From: Pseudoduganella violacea
GTDB taxonomy: Bacteria > Pseudomonadota > Gammaproteobacteria > Burkholderiales > Burkholderiaceae_D
Length of the DNA: 64,000 nucleotides
Assembly (NCBI RefSeq): GCF_014191875.1
Contig: NZ_JACHXD010000025.1
Span: forward strand, 1 to 64,000
Reading direction: 5' to 3'
Shown one piece after another: positions 33,473 to 42,325 of the stretch; the first letter of the stretch is position 1; every line of letters starts with the position of its first letter. A model generated the notes under the pieces. The model did not search any database. It had not been told where the DNA came from and worked only from the letters and a program-made list of their open reading frames with translations. A program made the position numbers and the translations under genes.

Positions 33473-34276
33473 ATGCCACAGCACGCCTTATCCCCCATTA
33501 TTGTGCGCCGTGATCATGGCGCGGCGAACCGCAAGCTCATCGCCCGACAGGCCAATGCCGACTTCGCCCGCGTCGAATCGGCCAGCCGCAAGATCGGCAT
33601 CCTCCTCTCCAGTCCCGAAGGCAAGCGCTTGTACCTGCGCTGCTTCGACGTGACGCAGATGAATTTTCATTTTATCTCGGTGTTTGCGCGCCTGCGCCTG
33701 GCCGACGACGATATCGGCAAGGTCGAGCAGGAATTACGCACCATGCTCGATACCCGTCTTAACCGTTTGAACCGGGTGCTGGCGGACGTGGAAGCGAAAT
33801 GCCATGCGCACGGCATCCTCAACCTGGCGAGCTATGACGTGGAGCCGCTGAACATTGAGGCGAAGGTGTTCTCAATGCTGGGCCGGCGCCTGCTCGAAAT
33901 GATCGGCAAGGTCGACCAGCTCATGCCGATGCTGGAGACCTTGTGCATCGACGAGGCGATGAGCACCAGCCAGTTGAGCCTCGAAAAGGCCCGGATCAAG
34001 AACACGGTGCGCAGCGCCGCCAGCACGGCCCGTACCCTGCGGCTAGGTCTGGAACGGCGCATCGCCGCCCTGCAAAACGGCGACAAGAAAGCTGCCATCC
34101 CCGCCACTCCGGCCCTCCGCCCAACCACCGTGCAGGCCAAACAGAGCGGCGCGGCGCCCGCCAGCCTCCCGGCGCGGAACGCCGCACCGGCGCCAACACC
34201 GCAGCCAATCTCAGCGCCGCCCGATGAGGACGGCAGCCTGGTCGCCGCCGGCGATATACAGGCACTACCCAGCTAG
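33473..34276 (+). CDS. DUF1845 / AcaB-like regulator
   Basis: 267 aa. Residues 1-200 match the DUF1845 family of ICEs and conjugative plasmids (family pattern: ANADFARVESASRKIGILLSS, LRCFDVTQMNFHFISVFARLRLAD, RLNRVLADVEAKCHAHGI, RRLLEMIGKVDQLMPMLETLCID). AcaB, a transcriptional activator of IncA/C transfer genes, belongs to this family. The last 65 residues are an Ala/Pro-rich tail. Start ATG at 33473 follows GAGGAGCCTCGCC. Its relation to the FlhDC-like pair (AcaB with AcaCD in IncA/C) suggests the same regulatory layer here. Confidence 0.75.
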   Translation: MPQHALSPIIVRRDHGAANRKLIARQANADFARVESASRKIGILLSSPEGKRLYLRCFDVTQMNFHFISVFARLRLADDDIGKVEQELRTMLDTRLNRLNRVLADVEAKCHAHGILNLASYDVEPLNIEAKVFSMLGRRLLEMIGKVDQLMPMLETLCIDEAMSTSQLSLEKARIKNTVRSAASTARTLRLGLERRIAALQNGDKKAAIPATPALRPTTVQAKQSGAAPASLPARNAAPAPTPQPISAPPDEDGSLVAAGDIQALPS

Positions 34277-34327
34277 AGCCGCGCCCACCATACTGGCCAC
34301 GAGCAGGCCTGCCACACGCGCCCAGGC

Positions 34328-35878
34328 TCATCCGGGCAAGGTGCGGTGCCCATCGTGTGCCAGCCCAAAGATCGCACCCAGTTCCCGATACCGATAAGCG
34401 CTAAACTCTCCCGGCCGCTCGATACGGCACAGCAGATAGGGGGCGGAAAACGCGGCCGTCGCCAGCAAAAAGTAGTCAAAGACATGCACATTATGCTGAT
34501 CGAGCCGGGCGGCCAACACAAAGTCGGCCGGCATGGCTTGCCTGAGCGGGATCTTCCAGCGCACGCGGCCATCCTCATCGAACCTGGCCCTGCAAACGAC
34601 CACCGTCAAGCGCACCGAGCCATCAATGACGAGGTTCCCTATTCTGCCCTCCCGGCACCAGCGCTTCCCAGCCCGTTCAACCAAGCCCTCCACTGCCTTG
34701 ACCGTCCGCTTGAGCTGCTCGCGCACCCGATGACGGGTGACGGCATACTTGAACACGCTGTCCAGCGGCAGGCCGGCGATCGCGTAAGCGGTGGCCAGGG
34801 TGCCAAACTGGGCTCTGACAGCATGCGCGCTGGGTAAACGCGGGTCGGCATCGATCAACGCCGCGGAAACCCGACCGTGCTTTGCATACAGCGCCTGCAA
34901 CTGCTGCGGAAAGTGGTTCCAGTTTCGCGGCGCGCGCCGGCGCATCCGCTCATTCTGTGCCTGTCGAAATATCGCCGGCGAAATCATCGGTGTCAGCCCC
35001 GATGCATGGCGTACCCATTGCGCGGTGGGATTATGGACCGTCTTGGTGCTTAAACGGCGCGAGGTGCGGTTGTAGACCATCACCCCCGCATACTTTTCGT
35101 TGACGAGAATGCTCTTGACCTGCGACGGGTGCCATGCCACGCCCATGAAGTTGGGCACACCCTGGGCGCTGAGCTTGGCGGCAATGGCCGTGTCCGTCAG
35201 GTGCTGGTGGATGTACCAGCGATAAATCCGGCGCACAACCGCCACCTCCTCCTCCGGACCGGCAATGAGCAGCACGCGGTCCGTCAATGCCGGTTTGCGT
35301 TCACCGGCCTGCAGCACGCGTTTGGCGGTGCCGTCGCCTGCGACCGCCAGGCGCCGGATCCCGTACCCGGCAATCCCACCGGGTTTAAAGCCGGCGGACG
35401 AGAGCCGGACCTGGGCGGCGAACACCTTGGCGGAAAGTTCCCGGCTATACTCGGCCGCCATCGCGCGCTTGAATCCTTTGACCATGGCTGCGAGTGGCGA
35501 GCCGTCATTGGCAAACGGTTCCGCGCAGTACTCGACCTGAATGCCCGCGCGCCGGCAGACGTATTCATAATGCGCGCTCTCGTCGGTGTCCTGAAACCGG
35601 CCCCAGCGGCTCACGTCGAACACCAGCACCACCTCGAAGTCGGCATCGCCCCGGTGCACCTCCCGGATCAACTTGGCCAGTCCGGATCGTCCAGCCAACA
35701 CCAGCCCGCTTTTTCCTTCGTCCGCATAGACCCGGACCAGTTGCATATGGTGCTCGCTGGCATACTGCGTAATGCGCTGCAGTTGGTGGCCAATGGAATG
35801 GTCCTGCCGCTCGGTGGACATCCGCACGTAGGCTACCGCACGCTTGGCCAGCGGCTCCTTGGATGGGGTCTTACGCAT
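34328..35878 (-). CDS. large serine recombinase 1
   Basis: 516 aa serine recombinase. Resolvase-type catalytic domain at residues 12-160: VAYVRMSTERQ with nucleophile Ser21, then YADEGKSGL, VLVFDVSRWGRFQD, and AAEYSRELSAKV. The recombinase domain covers residues 165-310 (RRIYRWYIHQHLTDTAIAAKLSAQGVP, VNEKYAGVMVYNRT). A further 200-residue C-terminal domain (VRWKIPLRQAMPADFVLAARLD) is shared with recombinase 2 and not typical of phage integrases. It converges on the DUF1845 gene. Role: either mobility of an inner segment or a DNA inversion function. Confidence 0.92.
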   Translation of the reverse strand: MRKTPSKEPLAKRAVAYVRMSTERQDHSIGHQLQRITQYASEHHMQLVRVYADEGKSGLVLAGRSGLAKLIREVHRGDADFEVVLVFDVSRWGRFQDTDESAHYEYVCRRAGIQVEYCAEPFANDGSPLAAMVKGFKRAMAAEYSRELSAKVFAAQVRLSSAGFKPGGIAGYGIRRLAVAGDGTAKRVLQAGERKPALTDRVLLIAGPEEEVAVVRRIYRWYIHQHLTDTAIAAKLSAQGVPNFMGVAWHPSQVKSILVNEKYAGVMVYNRTSRRLSTKTVHNPTAQWVRHASGLTPMISPAIFRQAQNERMRRRAPRNWNHFPQQLQALYAKHGRVSAALIDADPRLPSAHAVRAQFGTLATAYAIAGLPLDSVFKYAVTRHRVREQLKRTVKAVEGLVERAGKRWCREGRIGNLVIDGSVRLTVVVCRARFDEDGRVRWKIPLRQAMPADFVLAARLDQHNVHVFDYFLLATAAFSAPYLLCRIERPGEFSAYRYRELGAIFGLAHDGHRTLPG

Positions 35879-36279
35879 CGGCGTACGCGGTGCGACCTGG
35901 TCCTGCTATCGCCTCACCGCGCCCCGGTACCGTTTGGCACAAAACGGCCCGGCCAGCACGAGGATATCCCGTCCACGCCGTATCGTTCCGGCCAGGGTGG
36001 CAAGGCAGCAAGCATGGGGAAAAGACAGTTCTGTGTCGCCAGCCATAAGACATCGCCTCACCCTCCCCTTCTGTGCAGCGATAACGCCACTGCTTGATTT
36101 TCATCAAGCCGCCGCATCGCGTTTCATGGTTCAATAGTGCAAGCAGGCAAGCGAGCATGCACTGCCAGCGACGGTTGCGCACCCCACCTTCCTGGAAAGC
36201 GGCACGCCGCATCGCCACATCGCATATCCTGTTCCTGGCCATTCGTCGCCAGCCACGCCGACACCGGCAGGGAGAAGCC
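35879..36279. other. intergenic region behind recombinase 1
   Basis: About 400 bp between the start of recombinase 1 (minus) and the first small plus-strand gene. It holds a short stem-loop GCTTGAT-TTTC-ATCAAGC at about 36092-36109, and nothing gene-like. Promoters in both directions are needed here. This is also where a crossover site of the recombinase could lie. Confidence 0.4.
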
Positions 36280-36525
36280 ATGCGCCAACATGAAATGGTC
36301 ATTCAGCAATTTACTGTCCAGGATGCCTCGCAACGGCGCTACCAGATGGTCATCATCCAGTCCTGGGACGCTTCCCCTGCCGCATGCGCGGGTGCCCGCA
36401 CCGGATCAACCTCACAGCGTTTTGCGCTCACAACCGGCGAGACTGCCATCCGGCGCAACCACCATACCTTTGAAGTCATCCTGCCCGGCCACGCGCAACG
36501 GCTCACGGTGCACCGGCTCAAATAG
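36280..36525 (+). CDS. small hypothetical protein
   Basis: 81 aa basic protein (MRQHEMVIQQFTVQDASQRRYQMVIIQSWD ... TFEVILPGHAQRLTVHRLK). AGGGAGAAGCC before ATG supports translation. The layout of short beta strands (VIQQFTV, YQMVIIQ, HTFEVIL, QRLTVHR) suggests a small beta-sheet domain. No family recognised. It starts a run of three small plus-strand genes between recombinase 1 and the cyclase. Confidence 0.6.
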   Translation: MRQHEMVIQQFTVQDASQRRYQMVIIQSWDASPAACAGARTGSTSQRFALTTGETAIRRNHHTFEVILPGHAQRLTVHRLK

Positions 36526-36623
36526 GGGCATCAAGGATCAACACGGCGTGCTCCCGTGTTTCCGCACGCCATTCACACTTGACCGTAGCACTGCCATTTT
36601 CCATTCTGGCATAGTCTCTCATT

Positions 36624-36857
36624 ATGACCAGGCGATTTGATGCACACACGGCCGAGAAAATTGGCATTGCTCTGCTCACCCGAGAAGCATTTGGCGTAGG
36701 CGCATCCATTACCTATGCCCTGCTCTCGGGCATCTCGCCATGCCTGATCGAGAGCGTGCTGTCGCGCCCCAGGGAGCAGTTGCGCGACTTTGGTTCGCTG
36801 CCGCGCCCGACGCCCGATCGCCGCAGTAGCAAAACCACGACGACGACACGCCACTAA
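36624..36857 (+). CDS. small hypothetical protein
   Basis: 77 aa (MTRRFDAHTAEKIGIALLTREAFGVGASITYALLSGISPCLIESVLSRPREQL...). The middle helix-turn-helix-like run (VGASITYALLSGISPCLIESVL) resembles an HTH where the recognition helix ends in a LIESVLSRP motif, so a small DNA-binding protein is possible; this is inference. Ends in a basic Thr/Arg tail. Ribosome site weak. Confidence 0.5.
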   Translation: MTRRFDAHTAEKIGIALLTREAFGVGASITYALLSGISPCLIESVLSRPREQLRDFGSLPRPTPDRRSSKTTTTTRH

Positions 36858-36939
36858 GCATCCGCGCACCCGATGTTTGCGCCAGATCAATGCCCTCCAT
36901 GGTACCCCACCTATGCTGGAAAGACACCAAGGAGAGATC

Positions 36940-37164
36940 ATGGAACAGTTCTCGTCCCCCTCGCCACTAAGTCCGGCCATGAAGACGGCATACCAGCGCC
37001 TTTGGCGGCAACTGGAAGCAACCCATGGCCATGTATTTACGATGGCGTTTCTGACGGACTACGCACCAGAGATCCTGTCCGCGCTGGGACAATTGCAGTG
37101 CTCATCGCAGCGCAGGCGATACGACAGTCGCCGAACACGCCACATCCGCCGGCATCCCTGCTAG
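36940..37164 (+). CDS. small hypothetical protein
   Basis: 74 aa (MEQFSSPSPLSPAMKTAYQRLWRQLEATHGHVFTMAFLTDYAPEILSAL...). Helical, with a basic C-terminus rich in Arg/Ser. AGGAGAGATC directly before ATG at 36940 is a strong ribosome site. No recognised domain. Confidence 0.55.
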   Translation: MEQFSSPSPLSPAMKTAYQRLWRQLEATHGHVFTMAFLTDYAPEILSALGQLQCSSQRRRYDSRRTRHIRRHPC

Positions 37165-37359
37165 CGCCACAATGATCCATTCAGGGGCCATGGCGGCGCA
37201 AGCCTGCTAGACGGCCTTGCTCATGACGCCCCAAAATATACGTCCACTCAGAGCGGGCATCGAGCTCAACGCCGCGGCAAACGGCATCGTTCCGCCGCCG
37301 CTGGCATAAGCGAGGCAGCGGGCTGTCCTGCCAAGTCCGTCTGCATCCGCATTCGGGGC

Positions 37360-37734
37360 TTACCGTTGCGGACACATCCTGATCACACGCGAGATCTGCT
37401 GGGTGGTAAAACCAGTCCCCTGGATGAAGGGGATGCAGTCGGCCGGCGTGGTGTACGACTCCTGCACGGCGAAATGGCCGGCGAATCGGTATCGGTCCGG
37501 TTCCTGACGAATGAATACCGGAACTGGCTCCATCTGCCGGGACAGCGTATAGCCTGCAGCACGCGCCGCAGCGCCGCTATTGCATACGATGTATTCGGGC
37601 GCTCTGGGATTTAACTCCGCGCGCAGACAGGCCGCGACAATTTTTCCCCGATATGCCGGCAGAAAGGACGCCTTATTGCCACCTACAGCCGCATGGATAT
37701 CATCACGGCTGTACACCTTGTTAAGTTCGAACAT
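37360..37734 (-). CDS. hypothetical protein, small globular domain
   Basis: 124 aa. Compact globular pattern beginning MFELNKVYSRDDIHAAVGGNKASFLPAYRGKIVAACL, then PRAPEYIVCNSGAAARAAG, VPVFIRQEPDRYRFAGHFAV and a C-terminal FTTQQISRVIRM helix. The combination of 'Y.R..I...VGG....YLP...GKIV' and 'VPVF.R.....Y.Y.G...V' recalls small DNA-modification-sensing or restriction-associated domains, but I cannot name a family with confidence. GGAGAGATAC precedes the ATG. Surrounded by mobile-element genes, so a defence or maintenance role is possible. Confidence 0.65.
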   Translation of the reverse strand: MFELNKVYSRDDIHAAVGGNKASFLPAYRGKIVAACLRAELNPRAPEYIVCNSGAAARAAGYTLSRQMEPVPVFIRQEPDRYRFAGHFAVQESYTTPADCIPFIQGTGFTTQQISRVIRMCPQR

Positions 37735-37949
37735 GTATCTCTCCGTTCATCATGACAGCGATCTGCCGTCAGCGTCCGGTAGGATACTGATTACCCCATA
37801 AAGACAGTATCAATACTGCATCGTTTTCTGTTAACGCCATATCAAACTTTCACCGTATCCCTCACCGGGCTTGCCACACCGGCATTCGGCGCCATGCCGT
37901 CACGCGGGCTTAGGAGGGCCTGCTTGTGTGTACGCCTTCCGGCATCACG

Positions 37950-39539
37950 TCATGCCAATACGATTTCTGGCGTGGAGGTGTCGTTTAGCGGGGAAATGCA
38001 GACCTTGTTTCTTCCGCTGTGCTTCGCCTGATAGAGCGCCTTGTCGGCAGCAATCACCAAATCAATCGGCTCACTGCGCAGCCGCGCGGGGGCGAACGCT
38101 TCCACTCCGGCACTCACAGTAACCAACCCCGTGCTGTTACCTGTATGCTCCAGTTTCAACGCCGCAATCGCGGCCCGGATATTTTCAGCCACGCGCATCG
38201 CCCCGTCCACATCTGCCCCCGGCAACAGCACCGCCATCTCTTCACCGCCATAACGTGCGGCCAGGTCACCAGGCCGGTGTTTGCTATCGCTCACCACCTT
38301 CCCGATGGCCCGTAAGCACTCATCACCGGCGGCGTGGCCGTAGATGTCGTTGTACTGCTTGAAGCAATCGACATCGATCATGATCAGCGCCAGCGAGCTG
38401 GCATCGCGCATCGCCCGGCTAAACTCACTGCTGAGCGAAGTATCAAATTGGCGCCGATTGGCCAGGCCAGTCAACCCATCTTGCATCGCTAGCCGTTCCA
38501 GAGTCTGATTGAGCGCCTCCAGTGAATCGCGCGCCTTGACCAATTCGGCCTCCGCTTGAATCCGCAGACCAATCTGTTTGATCAAGCGGAATCCCGACAG
38601 ACCGAACGCGATCACCAGTAAGCCCACCGTTGCGCCATTCAGATAGGCGTCGGCACGCCACTTGGCGAGAATTTCATCCTTGGACAGCGCGGCGGACACC
38701 ACCAGTGGGTATTGCTTCAGGCGCCGATAGCTATTCACTCGTGTTATGCCATCCTGCCCGGAAGTGAAGGTCACCGTCGCGACGGGCGCTTTGGGGAGAT
38801 GATCCCGAAAGAGCGGCAGCTTAGAAATGTCCCGACCAAAGGCCTTCTGAGTGAAGGGCCTACGCACCAGCATGGTGCCGTTGTCCAGCGCCAGCAGAAT
38901 GGCCCCGCTCTTGCCAATATCAAAGCGCCGGTAGAACTCGATGAAATAGTCCATTCTGATCGTCGTCAGCACCACCCCAGCGAACGCGCCATCGGGAGCA
39001 TTGATACGCCGCGAGACGGGCAAGATCCACTCCCCCGTGGATTTACTGCGCACCGGCACGCCGATATGTGGCCCCAGATCCGGATGTGCCTGGTGAAATT
39101 TGAAATACTCCCGGTCAGCGTTGTTCTGGTTCTTGAGCAGCACAGGCTGCGAGTTCACCAGCCAACTGCCATCGGCCCCATAGACAAAAATGCCATGCAG
39201 TTGCGGCAGCTCCGCAACACGTTGCACCAGCAACTGATGGGTACGCTCGTAGTCGATATCCGAGGGCGTGTCGCTTTCGATGCGTTCGACCAAGCCCACC
39301 AAGACGGTGTCCGCCGCCTTGATCGTGTCATAGGCATGCTGGCCCACCGCTTGGGCCAGATTCGCCGTGGCCACTTCCGATTGCGCCAACTGGATGGTGC
39401 GCGCGCGCCACGTCAACCACCCTTCAACCACCAGCAAGGACAGGCAGACGAGGACGACAAAGATACCGGTGAGACGCTTAACCGAGGGGTCCTTGGGGCC
39501 GAGGCGCCGGGATTGCATCAGTAGACTCTGCAGAATCAT
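37950..39539 (-). CDS. membrane diguanylate cyclase (dCACHE-GGDEF)
   Basis: About 529 aa. A first transmembrane helix (GIFVVLVCLSLLVVEGWLTW), a periplasmic dCACHE-type sensor (residues 45-290, PQLHGIFVYGADGSWLVNSQP ... VVLTTIRMDYFIEFYRRFD), a second helix near 300-320, a coiled linker (LVKARDSLEALNQTLERLAMQDGLTGLANRR), and a GGDEF domain. The signature is GGEEM near residue 433, one residue off the GG(D/E)EF consensus, and the inhibitory site RPGD five residues upstream is intact. It should make c-di-GMP. Cyclases are known cargo of SXT/R391 ICEs. The start at 39539 is the best of several ATGs. Confidence 0.9.
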   Translation of the reverse strand: MILQSLLMQSRRLGPKDPSVKRLTGIFVVLVCLSLLVVEGWLTWRARTIQLAQSEVATANLAQAVGQHAYDTIKAADTVLVGLVERIESDTPSDIDYERTHQLLVQRVAELPQLHGIFVYGADGSWLVNSQPVLLKNQNNADREYFKFHQAHPDLGPHIGVPVRSKSTGEWILPVSRRINAPDGAFAGVVLTTIRMDYFIEFYRRFDIGKSGAILLALDNGTMLVRRPFTQKAFGRDISKLPLFRDHLPKAPVATVTFTSGQDGITRVNSYRRLKQYPLVVSAALSKDEILAKWRADAYLNGATVGLLVIAFGLSGFRLIKQIGLRIQAEAELVKARDSLEALNQTLERLAMQDGLTGLANRRQFDTSLSSEFSRAMRDASSLALIMIDVDCFKQYNDIYGHAAGDECLRAIGKVVSDSKHRPGDLAARYGGEEMAVLLPGADVDGAMRVAENIRAAIAALKLEHTGNSTGLVTVSAGVEAFAPARLRSEPIDLVIAADKALYQAKHSGRNKVCISPLNDTSTPEIVLA

Positions 39540-39942
39540 GCGATGGCCTCGATATAGAAAACTGTCACTCGGGCAAATCCAGTAGCCCACGAATGCCAAG
39601 CCACGCGGCGCCGTCATAACAAGGGCGGTGCCTTCACTGCGCCAGGTCCGAGAACGTTGCGTCACCCGCTTAGCATAGACCAATGAATCAATGAAATACT
39701 CTCAGATAATCACGTAGGACCACCGGGCATTTGGCTAAGCTTGCGGCGCGGGGTTGTCTATCGTCCAGGCTCACTACCGCCTGCGACATACCGTTGACAT
39801 TGGAGAGAATCACGCCGCGTCATTCCTGGCAAAATCGACCATCGTCCCGTACTTCCTGACAGCGGTTCGGCAACCGGCGCCCCGTGACGGCACCGGCATT
39901 CCCAGCACTTCCACGCATGGGTTACCCACAAGGCAGCGAGAG
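39540..39942. other. intergenic region between cyclase and recombinase 2
   Basis: About 400 bp divergent spacer. AT-rich near 39690-39720 (GAAATACTCTCAGATAATC), which fits promoters for one or both genes. Nothing else gene-like. It mirrors the 400-bp spacer behind recombinase 1. Confidence 0.4.
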
Positions 39943-41502
39943 ATGAACGATCAGCCAATGCCCACGCCAACAGCCAAGGGACAGCGGCGTCGCGCCGCCG
40001 TCTATGTCCGCATGTCAAGCGCACCGCAGGACCATTCGATCCAGCACCAGTGCGCCATGCTGAACGAGTATGCGCAAGCGCACGATATCGAGATCGTCAT
40101 GATGTATGCCGATGCGGGGAAAAGCGGCCTGCGTATCAATGGCCGGGAGGGACTAAAAGGACTGCTGGCCGACGTGCAGTCCGGTGCGGCCGACTTCGAG
40201 CTGGTGCTGGTGTATGACGTCAGCCGCTGGGGGCGCTTCCAGGATATTGATGAAAGCGCCTATTACGAATTCCTCTGCCGCCAGGCTGGCGTGCAGGTGG
40301 TGTATTGCGCCGAACAGTTTATCGACGACGGTTCACCGCTGAACGCCCTGCTGAAAGGGGTCAAGCGCATCATGGCGGCCGAATACAGCCGGGAACTGGG
40401 GACCAAAGTGCTGCTGGCGCAATGCCGCTTTGCGCGTTTGGGCTACAAGCAGGGAGGGCGGCCCGGCTATGGCCTATGCCGCGTCCCGGTCGCCCAGGAT
40501 GGGCAGGCACGGACGCCGCTCGCGTATGGAGAACGCAAGCCAGCTGCCACCGATCGTGTCGCGCTGCGTCACGGCAGCCCGGACGAAGTGGCGCTGGTCT
40601 GCCGCATCTATCGGTTGTACACGGAGGATGGCTGGAGCGACACCCGTATTGCGGCACAGTTGCGGGCGGAGGGTCTACTCAATCATATGGGCCGTCCCTG
40701 GGATACCGCCACTGTCCGCCGCATTCTGACCAGCCCACGCTATTGCGGCGAGATCGTGTTCAACCAAACCACGCGCAGGCTGCGCAGCAAGGCCATCCCG
40801 AACCCCGAGCAGCTCTGGGTACGCTGCACTGAGGCGATCACCCCCATGGTCAGCCAGGCCACCTTTGCGCTGGCGCAGCAGATCCGGAAGCGGCGCGCCG
40901 AGGGACCGGACAGGGAGGCTGTGCTGGCACAGCTGCGCGCGGTCTTTGCGCGCCATGGCAAGATCAACGCTGCGCTCTGCCGAACGTCGTCGTTGCCGGG
41001 AAAGGTTTGGATCCGGCGACTGTTTGGCAGCTACGTACAAGCCTATGTGGCAGCCGGCTTGCCGCTGCAGCATACGGCCAGCGGGGCGCTGGGCATTCTG
41101 AGCATGCACCAGCACGTCGACGCCCTGCTGGCCGCTGTCACGGCACATGCACGGCAAGCCGGTGCGACGATTCAACGGACTGAGGTCTGGAATGTGGTGC
41201 GCTTCAATGATGCCCTGTCGGTGAAAGTATCGGTTGCCTCGTACCGACGGTGTCCTGACGCTTGGCGGCGCTGGCGCATCCCATTGAACAGCGGCGCCCC
41301 CGCCGACTTCGTCCTGTGCGGGCTGATGGACCTGGAAAATCAGAACATCGATCGCTATCTTCTCCTGTCCCCCGCAGCGTACCGGAAAGATAGCTTATAC
41401 CTCCGAGCGGACAAGCTCGACCATTACCGGAGCAACTGCTTTTCGCAGCTTGATGACCTTTTCGGGTTAAGCAGTAGTCCTGAACACATCAATGAACACT
41501 AG
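39943..41502 (+). CDS. large serine recombinase 2
   Basis: 519 aa, homologous to recombinase 1 over its full length and facing it. Catalytic Ser25 is in AVYVRMSSAPQ, followed by YADAGKSGL, VLVYDVSRWGRFQD, AAEYSRELGTKV; the recombinase domain has RIYRLYTEDGWSDTRIAAQLRAEG and SPRYCGEIVFNQT; the C-terminal domain has RWRIPLNSGAPADFVL. The start at 39943 is chosen over the earlier frame because the resolvase domain begins right after it. Intact motifs, so probably active. Confidence 0.92.
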   Translation: MNDQPMPTPTAKGQRRRAAVYVRMSSAPQDHSIQHQCAMLNEYAQAHDIEIVMMYADAGKSGLRINGREGLKGLLADVQSGAADFELVLVYDVSRWGRFQDIDESAYYEFLCRQAGVQVVYCAEQFIDDGSPLNALLKGVKRIMAAEYSRELGTKVLLAQCRFARLGYKQGGRPGYGLCRVPVAQDGQARTPLAYGERKPAATDRVALRHGSPDEVALVCRIYRLYTEDGWSDTRIAAQLRAEGLLNHMGRPWDTATVRRILTSPRYCGEIVFNQTTRRLRSKAIPNPEQLWVRCTEAITPMVSQATFALAQQIRKRRAEGPDREAVLAQLRAVFARHGKINAALCRTSSLPGKVWIRRLFGSYVQAYVAAGLPLQHTASGALGILSMHQHVDALLAAVTAHARQAGATIQRTEVWNVVRFNDALSVKVSVASYRRCPDAWRRWRIPLNSGAPADFVLCGLMDLENQNIDRYLLLSPAAYRKDSLYLRADKLDHYRSNCFSQLDDLFGLSSSPEHINEH

Positions 41503-41639
41503 CTCAGACAGGCGGCTTACGCCGATGTCAGGCTTTCGATTTTCTTAGCAAGCACGCGCCCGCCGCGCCACAAACAACTATGCTGAGCGTCGACAACGGG
41601 AGAGCGAACTCGTTGCGGCCAGCGAAAGCAAAGGCAGTG

Positions 41640-41805
41640 TGTAGTGGTCAACCCGTCCCGGACACTACGTTAAGTTTTTCTTCGGCGACGGCCGGTGCCT
41701 GTCCCTGGTTGAACTGATGTGGCCCTATCCAGTTATACCGGTGCATCAGGTAATGACTGATGTCCCGTTGTGCTTCTTGTGCCGTCATGTAACCGGTTGT
41801 GCCAC
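41640..41805 (-). pseudogene. IS3-family transposase remnant with terminal repeat
   Basis: The minus strand encodes only the last 50 or so residues of an IS3-family OrfB transposase (GYMTAQEAQRDISHYLMHRYNW...PHQFNQG, then AVAEEKLNVVSG). The end of the element is the motif TGTAGTGGTCAACC (from 41640), a typical IS3-type terminus containing the stop codon. Everything upstream of about 41805 has been lost. Confidence 0.8.
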
Positions 41806-41813
41806 GCGGAGCT

Positions 41814-42005
41814 TCATGAGAAGACTTTGACGGCCAAACCGGCGACGGCAATCGTTGCCCCGATTAGCCATTTCCACTCCCGCGAACAGAAACCCAGACA
41901 GGAACGGACCGCGCGAGCTGACCAATGCGGGTGTTGATATGGCAGGCCAAGGTACTCATTAAAATCAGCGTCGTCTTGCCCCCACCATTTTTTGAGCCAT
42001 CCCAT
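41814..42005 (-). CDS. small hypothetical membrane protein
   Basis: 63 aa (MGWLKKWWGQDDADFNEYLGLPYQHPHWSARAV...) with one C-terminal membrane segment (KWLIGATIAVAGLAVKVF). GGAGGAATGGGATGGG surrounds the start. No family. It is the most downstream gene of the decayed islet and may be a remnant itself. Confidence 0.5.
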   Translation of the reverse strand: MGWLKKWWGQDDADFNEYLGLPYQHPHWSARAVRSCLGFCSREWKWLIGATIAVAGLAVKVFS

Positions 42006-42046
42006 CCCATTCCTCCGATCACACACCCTGTTCGATTTCAAAAGCT

Positions 42047-42325
42047 TCACTGCAGAATGCACAGCTCGCCCATCTTCACTCGCCATTCGATAAAGCTGTA
42101 ACAGACATGACGAATACGCTCGGCGACCAGTTCGGGATCAGGGCCTTCCGTCCCAGTTCGGTCACGAACATCTGCACGTCTGTTATGTCGGAAGGCTTGC
42201 CGCGCATCGGCATCAATGCCCGCAAGGTCCTCCAGATGTTCGAGCGTAATACCGGGGCGACGGATTGCTACTTTCTGAACCTGCGTCACACGCCTCATCT
42301 TTATTTTTTTCATCCAATGCCTCAT
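42047..42325 (-). CDS. hypothetical protein coupled to the Abi-alpha fragment
   Basis: 92 aa (MRHWMKKIKMRRVTQVQKVAIRRPGITLEHLEDLAGIDADARQAFRH...). Its ATG overlaps by four bases (ATGA) with the stop of the reading frame that continues the broken upstream gene, the classic coupling signal, which is the main reason to believe it. No domain recognised. Confidence 0.5.
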   Translation of the reverse strand: MRHWMKKIKMRRVTQVQKVAIRRPGITLEHLEDLAGIDADARQAFRHNRRADVRDRTGTEGPDPELVAERIRHVCYSFIEWRVKMGELCILQ

